Assembly (NCBI GenBank): GCA_007115705.1
Contig: QXEO01000235.1
Coordinates: 3,071,888-3,135,887, forward strand
Length of the DNA stretch: 64,000 nucleotides
Direction of reading: 5' to 3'
Source: Dactylis glomerata
Taxonomy: Eukaryota > Streptophyta > Magnoliopsida > Poales > Poaceae
Shown: positions 12,660-22,011 of the stretch, one piece after another
How positions within the stretch are numbered: position 1 is the stretch's first letter
Layout: every line of letters begins with the position of its first letter
Notes under the pieces: model-generated
The model's input: only the letters and a program-made list of their open reading frames with translations
Database searches by the model: none
Told to the model about the DNA's origin: nothing
Translations under genes and position numbers: made by a program

Positions 12660-15540
12660 GCATCTTTGCAAATTACTGCGCCTAGCTCAAAGGCGTTAAA
12701 GAAAAGCACTCTTGGGAGATAACCCATCATTTATTTTCTGAACTTTTTCTTTTATTTGAGTCTTGGAAGTTATTACTACTGTAATAACCGCTCCTTATCC
12801 TTTTTATTTTGTTGTTGTGCCAAGAGAAGCCTCTAATTTGAGTGAGGTAAGATTTGGGGATGTTGCTGTCCTGAAACAGTTTTCGGTGCTGCACCGTAAA
12901 AATTCGTGAAAATTCTCTATACATCTTTTGGACCTGCGATTTCTTGTGCATATGCCTTAGGTTATATCCAAAATTTCATTAGTTGAACACTTTTTGATTT
13001 GAGCAATAGAAAACCCTCTAAAAAATTCGACCTTTGTCAGCTGTTCTGTTTTGACAGATTTCTGCCAATATTTGTGTTTGCCGCTTTATCGCTTTCTTTT
13101 TGAGTTCTTTTGATCACAGAACTTTTGGGGAAGTTGCTACAGTAGTATATACTTTATATGTGGTGGTTTTGTGTTGAAACCTGAAGCAAAAAGGGTTGAT
13201 TCGTTATTATGGTTACACTAATGTTGCTAATAGAATTGTGTTTAGTTTTGTATGAAGGAAGTTTTCAAGTGTAGGGATTGGTGAATGATGAGATGAGATG
13301 AAGAATGGACAAAAGCTCAAGCTTGGGGATGCCCCCTAGGCACCCCTTTCTTCATCGGCAAAAATCAGGTCACCTTTCAAGACACTATATTTTTATTGCT
13401 TCATGCATTATGCGTTTTCCTTGGAGCGTCAGTTGTTTTTGCTTTCAGTTTTCCTTTTGTTTTGTTTGCTGCAATAAATGGTTTGATCACATCATGTTGT
13501 TTTGGAGGGAGATGAACTCCGTTTTTCATTGCCAAGAACACTCTAGTTTTCACTCTTTTCGTTCAACGAGTGTTCTCTTTTTCTGCTACTGCGTTTAGCT
13601 TTTGTTTTTTGCCTTGATTTGTGTTCAGATCTTGTTATATCTTTTCATCAAGGTGTATTTTGACCTCTGATCTATGTTGGTTTTCATCAAAAGAGTTGTT
13701 TATAAGAAGTTCGAATGGTGTTGGAAAAGATAAAAAGCTTTATGCAAAAAAGTGGTACAAGAAGGAGCTTGTGTAGACTGTGGCCTAGGCTTTTGCATGT
13801 CGTGCTTGATGTCTTTTTGATAGTATGCTTAGTGGTTTTGTTGTAGCATGACTTGTCTCAAATGACTGAGATTGCTTAATGAGCCTTTGAAAAAAATCAT
13901 GCGTTGTTTTAATTATTTGGAAGCATTATTTTGGTTTTCTCCTTTGATGCTTTATTTGGGTTGACTTGGCGCATGCTCACACATGTTAGACTCATACAAA
14001 GTCGCCATTGCCTCTATGATCATTTAGTTTTTGACTTTTGATGCCATCTTATGCTTCTTTTAATGTCACTTTGTCGCTATGCATGATTATGGCTATTATT
14101 GCTCTCTTAGTTGGTCGCTCCCAGTCTTTTGCTAGCCTTCGTTTTGTACTGAGTACGAGCTCTACTCGTGCATCCAACTCCTAAAAACCAAGTTTGCCAT
14201 TGTGTCCACCATACATACCTATTAGCAATTTGCTATTCCAAAGTACATTTGACTTGCTTTTATCTATCCTTCAAATTAAACTCTTTTTGGTGTTATGCGA
14301 AAATTGGTCAGTAAAGCTCTCACAAACCGGATGGCACACTTTACTTTTCTCGCTTTAAAATTTTGACATTGTGGTCTCTTATGTTGAGTTGTTATGCTTG
14401 CAAGTTGTAAGTTGGGAATTAGCCCAGCCATGCCGTCATGGGGCAAGCTTTGAACATTGCACTATCCTTCATTTGAGTTAATATCGTGATCTTTTGTTTA
14501 TAGATACTCGCGGTGTGAAATGAATTGAGAATCTTGCGGGATCATGGAGTTTGTATACATGTTAGAGAAACGCCTGGGCCACTAATCTAAGCCATGCATA
14601 ATTCATGGTGGAAATTTACAGCATGCCCATAGTGAACATTCGACGCCGCATTTTGCAATAAAAAGCTATACCAATGGTAAATAAAAGAGATGCCGAGGTG
14701 TTCATTGTCTGTTTGTCCTATCATTTTGATGTGGGCTTGTTCCATGTCATCGGGCACGAAGGTACCCCGTTGGCGGTTCTCGATGATACGTGTATACTTA
14801 CAATGACAAGAGCTTGCTTGGGACGTAAAGTAGCATGAGGTTTGGGTATTCGTACTTCATAGGACACGAGGTTTTCAACTTATGATTTGTCAAGCATATG
14901 CAGCATAAGTGTTCTCGCATTAACTTTAACCATTCAAGATGCTTATGATGGGCGCAATGAGAGCTCAAAGCCGGTAAGTACCATAATTTTTGAAGGTTTA
15001 TAAAACTTGCAATCACGGCTTCCCTCCGTGAAGGGCCTTTCTTTTACTTTTATGTTGAGTCACCACCTTCTACCTTTATGCACCATTAAGAGAGCATAGT
15101 TGTCATTCTGAGTATAATGTGCATTGTCCCAAAGTTTTCATTGATTGATTCATGATGTTGGTTTCACTTGTTCTTAAATTACTTGTATCTAGTCGCCCTC
15201 TTAAACTTGAAGGTGTCCTATGCATTTATGTTTTGCTCTCTCATGAAGGACAAGCTGAAAACCATTTGTATGTTTTTCCATATGATTTGAACACACGTTT
15301 GACTTTCATTGTTTCATTTTCATGATCTTTCATTTGTGTTCTTTTTCATGTTATAACATGGTTGCTAAGTTTCTGTTATCAAGATTATATCTTTCATGCC
15401 CATGTTCTAAGTTCTTTCATCCCAGCACTCGATGCTTACTTCGTTGATCAAGATTGTGATGGTGCATGTCACCTCAAAAAATATTTCTTTTGTTACCACT
15501 TACCTACTCGAGGACGAGCAGGAGTTAAGCTTGGGGATGC
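12660..15540 (+). other. Non-coding 3' internal region of element B
   Basis: About 2.9 kb without a credible gene. Closely related sequence is found in element E (20211-21082 and 44741-47380) and in F (29584-26648, reverse). It begins GCGCCTAGCTCAAAGGCG and ends with the polypurine tract AAGCTTGGGGATGC directly at the 3' LTR. A second copy of that tract motif lies at 13319-13332. The role is unknown; conservation across families suggests packaging or replication signals (inference). Confidence 0.75.
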
Positions 15541-17123
15541 TGATACGTCTCAAACGTATCTATAATTTTTGATGCTCCATGCTTGTTTTTACACCATTTG
15601 CCTTGTGTTTCGTTACACTTCGTGGCGTTTTTATGCATTTTCCGGAAGTAACCTATTAACGAGATGCCACAGTGCCAGTTCCCTGTTTTCTGCTGTTTTT
15701 GTGTTTCAGAAAAGTTACACAGGAAATATTCTCGGAATTGGACGAAACAAAAGCCAGACGTCCAGATATTTACCGAAGCTTCCAGAACTAACCTACTAAC
15801 AAGATGCCACAGTGCCAGTTCCCTGTTTTCTGCTATTTTCTGCTGTTTTTGTGTTTTAGAGCTACACAGGAAATATTCTCGGAATTGGACGAACCAAGTT
15901 CCAGAACTCCTATTTTTCCCACACGAAGGACGAGGACCAAACGGGAGCCGGAGGGGGGGCCAGAGGCTGGCCTCGCCACCAAGGGGCGCGACCCAGCCCC
16001 TGGCCGCGCCCACCTGTGGTGAGACCACCCTGGTCCACCTCTGACGACGCCCCTTCGCCTATAAGAAGCCTCCCGATGGAAAACCCTAAAAGAATCGGCG
16101 TTTTTCCCAGAACAGTTCCGAAGCGCCGCCGCTATCGAAGACAAATTTCGGGGGACAGAAGTCTCTGTTCCGGCACTTTGCCGGGACGGGGAAGTGCCCC
16201 CAGAGCCATCTCCATCGGTCTCCATCGCCGTCTCCGCCATCTCCATCGACCTCATCGCTATCTCCATCAACCTTGCTGTCTCCTATGGTGAGGAGGGAGT
16301 AGTTCTTCCCCGGGGCTGAGGGCTCTACCGGTAGCTATGTGGTTCACCTCTCTCTCCCATGATGTGATCTTTATGTGATCGTGAGCTTTGTATCTAGTTG
16401 AATTGGTAGATGTTATTATTCAGATATTATGCTACTCCTATGCTTTATTATTGTACTCTTCGGAGATACCTCGTATCGTGGTGTAAAGGTGACTAGTGTG
16501 TGCATCATGTGTATCTTTTTGGTTATTGTCTCTATGAAATGTTGGTGTTTGTTGAAACCATCTAGTGCGTTCATGGTGATAGTGTGGGACAATCTAGTTT
16601 GGGTACATACAGACTTTGAGGAGTGCTTCGTAGCCCTACGCATGATTAGTGTTCGTTTTCCATTGGAGAATTGTTTTGAGTTGCATTTTGATGATAGTAT
16701 CTATTGGTTCAATTATGTTATATTTGTTGGGAGTGTGTCCACTAGTGAAAGTATGATCCCTAGGCCTTGTTTCCAAGCATTGCACGCCGTTTCCTTTCAG
16801 TTTTGTTACATGTTTGCTTGCAGCGATATTTATTTCAGATTACAGTTACTACTCATAATCATCACTACTACTTGTATTTCACTATCTCTTCGCCGAACTA
16901 GTGCACCTATACATCTGACAAGTGTATTGGGTGTATTGGGGACACAAGAGACTTTCTGTATCATAATTGCAGGGTTGTTTGAGAGGGATAGCTTTGACCT
17001 CTTCCTCCCTAAGTTCGATAAACCTTGGGTGATCCACTTAAGGGAAACTTGCTGCTGTTCTACAAACCTCTGCACTTGGAGGCCCAACACTGTCTACAAG
17101 AACAGTCGCGTGCGTAGACATCA
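15541..17123 (+). repeat. 3' LTR of element B, with a foreign patch
   Basis: A 1583-bp LTR with the same ends as the 5' LTR but about 150 bp longer. The extra length lies at about 15644-15795. A 143-bp stretch (15644-15786) equals bases 47484-47626 of element E's LTR and is followed by a second copy of the local B sequence. The rest aligns with the 5' LTR with scattered substitutions. Target duplication GTCCT follows at 17124-17128. Confidence 0.85.
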
Positions 17124-17128
17124 GTCCT

Positions 17129-18278
17129 CCTGACCTCCAGCCGGCTGTGCTTGCGAAGCTTCAGGGAGCTATCGAGCGCGTTGCTCCAGCTCTTTCATGA
17201 ACCGGCACTGACGCGTGGAGTGGGTCGCCTCCCTGCCAGGGGTGTTGTGGAATTTGCACGGCTGGTCAAGCGCAGCATCGAGGGTGTACTTGCCCTCTTT
17301 GCGCCCCTGACTGCTGCCGGCAGCCCCCGGGCCTCCTTGGTCAGAAGCCGCTCGCTTTGAGCTAGCAGATCCCTTGGGGAGCGCCTTCATGTGGTCAAGC
17401 CACAGATGGATGTGCAGGGCCGGTTGGTGAGCTTGAGGATCCAGCCCTGGCGTCAGTGCCGGGACTTGACGTGGCCTGCCAGCTCCGCCGGCCTGCTGGG
17501 CGCGGCGGCCTCGGGCGTTGCAGCTCAGAGCACGACCGCCCTGTCCGCGCCCTCTGCGGCCTTGGCTTGCCAATGGCGATCGTTGGACCTGGCCTGGGCC
17601 CATGGCAGCGAGGCCATGGCCACGCCGCGGGTCATGAGCAAGCTCAACCGGCGCGCCTCCCTGCGCGTCGTGGAACTTGCAGAGCACGGTGCTTGTTCGG
17701 CGCTGGGCGTCCTCGTCCTCGGCCACCTTGCGGAGGAGAACGAGGCGTGTCCGCTCTAGGGCCTCGGTGACCCGGGCGGAGTCGATGACGCGGTTGAGTG
17801 GTGCGCGCAGGTCCACCACGGAGACGTCCGAGGCATCCTGCTCTAGGAGCAGAGCATCCTGCTCCTGTGGAAGAAGAGGTTCGGGCGACGGGCGCGCGGG
17901 GCGCGGTGAGTCGCCGCCCTCCTCTTCTCCCAGGGCCATCACCTCGACCATGGCGCCAAGGTCGCTGCTTTCACTGCAGCTCGAGCCTCCATCACTGAGA
18001 GGGTCGAAGATGTTGGTCACCTCCTTCGGGAAGGGCTTGGCGATGTAGAAGTGGTGGCTGCCGACGTCGAGGAAGGAGCCGCTGTTGCCGAAGCCGTTCT
18101 TGAAGCAGGCTAAGTTGTCGCTGACGCAGTCGAAGGTGCCGTACCTCCAGACAAGGCCAGAGGCGACCTTCTCGCCGAGAGCCGATGAGGGTCCCGGCCG
18201 GAACTTGACTCCGGTCGCCGTCGCGCGTTGCCCCACGGTGAGCGCCAACTGTCGTGGGAATTTGGAGACAATAGCCAT
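17129..18278 (-). pseudogene. Gag N-terminal region of element A
   Basis: Minus-strand frame starting at ATG 18278, which lies inside the LTR, and open to a TAG at 17169-17171. After the stop the same frame continues to the B insertion. The N-terminus shares a pattern with D's gag (SGLV-R-G then VSDN, then GSHHFYI/GSHEVYV). The C-terminal part has QPCKFHNTPGREATHSTRQC, the Cys/His segment typical before the protease in Tat-like gypsy elements. The central gag domain seen in D seems to be missing, so an internal deletion is likely. Confidence 0.7.
18230..18247 (-). other. Primer-binding site of element A
   Basis: On the minus strand TGGCGCTCACCGTGGGGC, complementary to plant tRNA-Lys with one mismatch. 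It lies two bases from the LTR end at 18250. Confidence 0.75.
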
Positions 18279-18993
18279 GGGGGTGGCTTAACGAAGGGGC
18301 TCGACGGTGTGCGACGATGGGTCTAGCTCGAGATTGCGCCAAAAGAGACACCTCGGTTTACCCAGGTTCAGGGCCCTCCACGCCGGAGGTAAAACCCCTA
18401 CTTCCTGCCTTGTTTCGTATTATCTCGACAGTGGTTACAACGCTCCTCGAGCTGTTCGGTCTAGAGGAGGAAGAAGAAGATCGGATCTCACTAGACTAAG
18501 GGTCCAGACCCCCTTATATAGGCGGGGGTCTGGTTACAGGTTAGGTGGCCAGCCGTCCGGCTGCCGGCTCCTCCGTGGCTGCGTCTTCAGCGTGATCCTC
18601 TGGCCCTGCTCTGACGATCGCACTTTATAAAGCGCCTTTTCCCCTTGGACTGGCATCTGGGAGGCATATGCCCTCCCTTTTGCCTCGGATCCTTTCGTGG
18701 GGAAGGCTCTTTGCTCGCTGGTTGGTGGAGTCCGGTCGTGGCGTGCGTCACTCCCGTCCTTTGCCTCTGTCAATCTTGTCGGGGCCAGGCCACTTTCGGC
18801 GAAACAGCCATTGGAGGATTCTTGTCTTCATCACCCGGCTCTAGCTCTCCTCGGTGGAGTCACCAGCCGACTGCTGGCGCAGCCGGCCCTTTGGGCAGAG
18901 CCGGTCTTCTCATCCTAGCGCCGTGGAGATTCCTGGACGCCAACCGGCAGATAGCTCGGCCCTTGGCGTGCCCCAGAAGTCATCCCCACGACA
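18250..18993 (-). repeat. 5' LTR of element A
   Basis: A 744-bp LTR. On the minus strand it starts TGTCGTGGGGATGAC and ends TCCCACGACA, a 9-bp inverted terminal repeat. A TATA box (TATATAAG, minus) lies at 18513-18520. On the right it abuts GACAC (18994-18998), the likely target duplication within element E's LTR. Confidence 0.85.
18513..18520 (-). promoter_or_regulatory. TATA box in element A LTR
   Basis: TATATAAG on the minus strand in the context GCCTATATAAGGGGG, inside the 5' LTR of A. Confidence 0.5.
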
Positions 18994-19436
18994 GACACCA
19001 CTAGTGAACTGTGGATCCCGGTCCTATTTCCTTTATATTGCTATCACCTGTTTACTTTACTCGCATACTACTATTGTTTTCCACTCGATACGCTCATACC
19101 CTTTGTTTCAAGCAAACCGGTGAGATTGACAACCTCATCGTAAGTTGGGAACAAAGTATTTGGTTGTGTTGTGTGCAGGTTCCACGTTGCCGCTCGCAAA
19201 GCAAAGCTTGGACGAGGCGCCCTATAAATTGTCTGGAGCTGTCGCGAAGCTAGCGGGCATCACCTTTGGTCGTTTGGCTTTTTCCTACTGGATTGATAAC
19301 CTTGGTTTCTTACTGAGGGAAAAACTTGCTGCTATATTCATCAAACCTCGCTCTTGGGGTTTCCAACTGGCCGGTCATTTACTTCATCAAGTACACGCCA
19401 ACAAGTTCTCTGGCACTATTCATCACCGCACCATCA
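18994..19436 (+). repeat. Partial 5' LTR of element E
   Basis: The final 443 bp of an LTR ending ACCGCACCATCA. It matches the corresponding part of solo LTR S (10651-11087, reverse). Element A inserted at the left edge. Confidence 0.8.
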
Positions 19437-19447
19437 ACAAGTTTTTC

Positions 19448-19465
19448 TGGCACCGTTGCCGGGGA
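19448..19465 (+). other. Primer-binding site of element E
   Basis: TGGCACCGTTGCCGGGGA, complementary to tRNA-Asp with one mismatch (A for G at the fifth base) relative to the PBS of B and F. It lies 11 bases after the LTR end. Confidence 0.75.
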
Positions 19466-19616
19466 AAAAGAAGACTTCTGCAAGGGGAGTTTTGCACGCA
19501 CATCCTTTACTTTGTTTTAAGTTTTGCTTTACTTTATTTTTACTTGCATCATTTTATAAAAAACACAAAAAAATTAGTATCCTTTATAGTTGTTACTTTA
19601 TTACCTTTAGTTCATT

Positions 19617-20210
19617 ATGTTGTTCCCTAAGTACGTTTTGGAGGACCTCTCAATAGGTAGTAGTTCAATTATTGGGAAAAGTAACATTGAGGAGTTCTTT
19701 AATCATATTAGTATGCATAAAGATGTTGAGGAAAAGTCTTTGGCTGAGCTTGCTCCTAGTATTGAAGTTGCTTCTGCTTATTTAATTCACATGTTCGAAG
19801 CTAGGTTTGCTAGCCTTAATCCTTTTATGCAACACATGTTCCTTAAGCTTCATGAAATTGAAGATCCTGCAAAGAAAGCTTTTATCTTGGAAACTTTGCG
19901 CATAGAATTTAGAGATGTTGCCATTGAAGCTAGGAAAGTTCTTAAGCATTTTAATAAACTCGGTTCACCCATAAAGGTTGTTAGTACAAACAATGAAGGA
20001 ACCGAAATACCAATACCCAGCAAGCTCTTGGGATTGTATGAAGCTTTTGAAAATAATTTTGATTGGATCTGTCCCAAAAACCTTTTTAGTGATTTGAGTG
20101 AACCAAAGCGTGATCATAAAGGATCTTCAAAAACTCATTTGGACACAATTCAATTTATTACTGAAAAGACTCCTATAGTGGATCTTAATGCTTCTTTCGA
20201 AATTACTTGA
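19617..20210 (+). CDS. 197-aa ORF of element E, unknown function
   Basis: A complete ORF from ATG 19617, the first good start after the PBS, to a TGA. The protein is mixed alpha-helical in composition, without transmembrane segments, zinc knuckles or retroviral motifs. It contains EARKVLKHFNKLGSP and a central stretch rich in Phe/Met/Leu (ARFASLNPFMQHMFLKLHE). It sits where B and F carry their gag but shows no similarity to it by eye. It could be a reduced gag or an unrelated element-specific protein. Only the position suggests a role in the element; function is not recognised. Confidence 0.6.
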   Translation: MLFPKYVLEDLSIGSSSIIGKSNIEEFFNHISMHKDVEEKSLAELAPSIEVASAYLIHMFEARFASLNPFMQHMFLKLHEIEDPAKKAFILETLRIEFRDVAIEARKVLKHFNKLGSPIKVVSTNNEGTEIPIPSKLLGLYEAFENNFDWICPKNLFSDLSEPKRDHKGSSKTHLDTIQFITEKTPIVDLNASFEIT

Positions 20211-21082
20211 TTCGCAATTTCTGCGCCTAGCTCAAAGGCGTTAAAGAAAAGCTCTCTTGGGAGATAACCCAATGTTTTTACATTCAGTTCTTTTTCTTTT
20301 ATTTGAGTCTTGGAAGTTATTACTACTGTAATGACCTCTCCTTATCATTTTTATTTCGTTTTTGTGCCAAGAGAAGCCTCTAATTTGAGTGAGGTAAGAT
20401 TTGGGGATGTTGCTGTCCTGAAAAAGTTTTTGGTGCTGCACCGTAAAAATTCTCGAAAATTCTCTGTTTATCTTTTGGACCTGCCATTTCTTGTGCATAT
20501 GACCCAGGTTATATCCAAACTTTCATTAGTTGAACTCCTTTTGATTTGAGCAATAGAAAACCCTCTAAAAATTCGACCTTTGTTAGCTGTTCTGTTTTGA
20601 CAGATTTTCTGCCAATAATTGTGTTTGCCGCTTATCGCTTTCTTTTTGAGTTCTTTTGATCACGGAACTTTTGGGGAAGTTGCTACAGTAGTATATACTT
20701 TATATGTGGTGGTTTTGAGTTGAAATCTGAAGCAAAAGGGGTTGATTCAATGTTATGCTTACACTAATGTTGCTAATAGATTTGTGTTTACTTTTGTATG
20801 AAGGAAGTTTTCAAGTGTAGGGATCGGAGAATGATGAGATGAGTTGAAGAATGGACAAAAGCTCAAGCTTGGGGATGCCCACGCACCCCAAGAAATATCC
20901 AAGAGGTATAAGCATCAAAGCTTGGGGATGCCCCCGAGGCACCCATTCTCCATCGGCGAAAATCAGGTCACCTTTCAAGACACTATATTTTTATTGCTTC
21001 ATGCATTATGCGTTTTTCTTGGAGCGTCAGTTGTTTTTAGTTTTCAGTTTTGTTTAGTTTTGTTTTCTGCAACAAATGGTTG
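20211..21082 (+). other. E 3' non-coding region, left part
   Basis: Closely matches 12668-13490 in element B. It carries two copies of the polypurine-tract-like motif AAGCTTGGGGATGCC (20865-20879 and 20918-20932). It is broken at 21082/21083 by element D; GGTTG at 21078-21082 is the target duplication. Confidence 0.8.
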
Positions 21083-22011
21083 TGTCGGGGGGATGACCCC
21101 CGGTAGGGTCAAGAGACTAGAAAAACACAAGGTCCATGGTTGACTTTATGCCGGGTTATCAAGGAAGGGCCTGGCCGGAATATAAGAGCATCGGCTAGGC
21201 CGGCATATGTGTGTATCCCGGCTGATACTTGGATATGCCGGTATAGCCGGAATACTTATAAAAGTGTGCCGGCATATACTTAGATATGCCGGCCTAACCA
21301 TTTGGTGTGTTGTGCAGGAGCAGGGGAGGCCGGATTACCCGACCCTCGTAGGTCGTTGGTCCGGCATATATGTCCTGGGTATGGCCAACGGTCATATCCG
21401 GGATACTTAAGTCAACCAAGGTGTCACATCCCTACAATCAAGGAAGAAAACATCCAAGCATGGTAGCAGAGTGGGATGGCAGGGTGCACAGTGGTGGTCT
21501 ACCAACCCTCACTGTGCACAAGTACAGAGCTCACCTCACAGAGGTAAGGCCACAGTTCAAGAGGTACAAGGTACAGGGATATGAAGTCCCATCGAGAGCA
21601 ATCAGGGAGGAAGTCAAGGGTCGGTGCCTTCGTCAGCAAGTCCTATTTGGAGTGTAGCCCGTGTCTTGTGGTCCCTTATGACCGTTGTAACCCTGGCTAC
21701 CACTATATAAGGTGGCATAGGGAGCCCTAGTAAAGGGTTGGTCACTCTGTGTTCCTACACTGAGCAGTTCATCTTCCTTCTCTAGTAGAGGGCTTGGAAG
21801 CACCATTGTTGTGTACTATATCGATCCAAATATACAACCAGTAGAGCAGGAGTAGGGGTGTTATCTCCTTACGAGAGCCCCGAACCTGGGTAGATCTGTG
21901 TTCCTTTTCTGTCGTGCTCTTTAGCATGTTCCCCTCTCCCGAATCCTCCAGCATCTAGTTCGGCCCCCATTTAAGCCATCCTATGGCATATGTTGTTTCA
22001 CCACGACGACA
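21083..22011 (+). repeat. 5' LTR of element D
   Basis: A 929-bp LTR starting TGTCGGGGGGATGACC and ending CCACGACGACA. It contains several GCCGGCAT-type motifs in its first 250 bp and a TATA box at 21704-21711. The gag start codon (21983) lies 29 bp before its end. Confidence 0.95.
21704..21711 (+). promoter_or_regulatory. TATA box of element D 5' LTR
   Basis: TATATAAG in the context CCACTATATAAGGTGG. The identical copy in the 3' LTR lies at 44428-44435. Transcription would begin about 30 bases downstream. Confidence 0.6.

Larger units (their letters stand above)
6908..17123 (+). mobile_element. Non-autonomous gypsy-like LTR element B
   Basis: Complete element with 5' LTR 6908-8340, PBS 8351-8367, a gag-only coding region 8481-12659 (split by solo LTR S), a 2.9-kb non-coding 3' region, a polypurine tract next to 15541, and 3' LTR 15541-17123. 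Target duplication GTCCT lies at 6903-6907 and 17124-17128. No protease, RT, RNase H or integrase is present. It is the same family as element F, but older and with a frameshifted gag. Confidence 0.9.
3650..18993 (-). mobile_element. Decayed Ty3/gypsy element A (interrupted by B, cut by C)
   Basis: Old gypsy element on the minus strand. Its 5' LTR is 18250-18993. The gag N-terminus is 17129-18278, the gag C-terminus and protease are 6162-6907, and RT, RNase H and the integrase start are 3650-6161. Element B (6908-17123) splits the gag with a GTCCT duplication, and copia C cuts the integrase at 3649. The rest of the element is left of the window. Many in-frame stops show it is dead. Its order of domains and gag N-terminus resemble young element D, so the two are related lineages (Tat-like gypsy). 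Confidence 0.85.
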
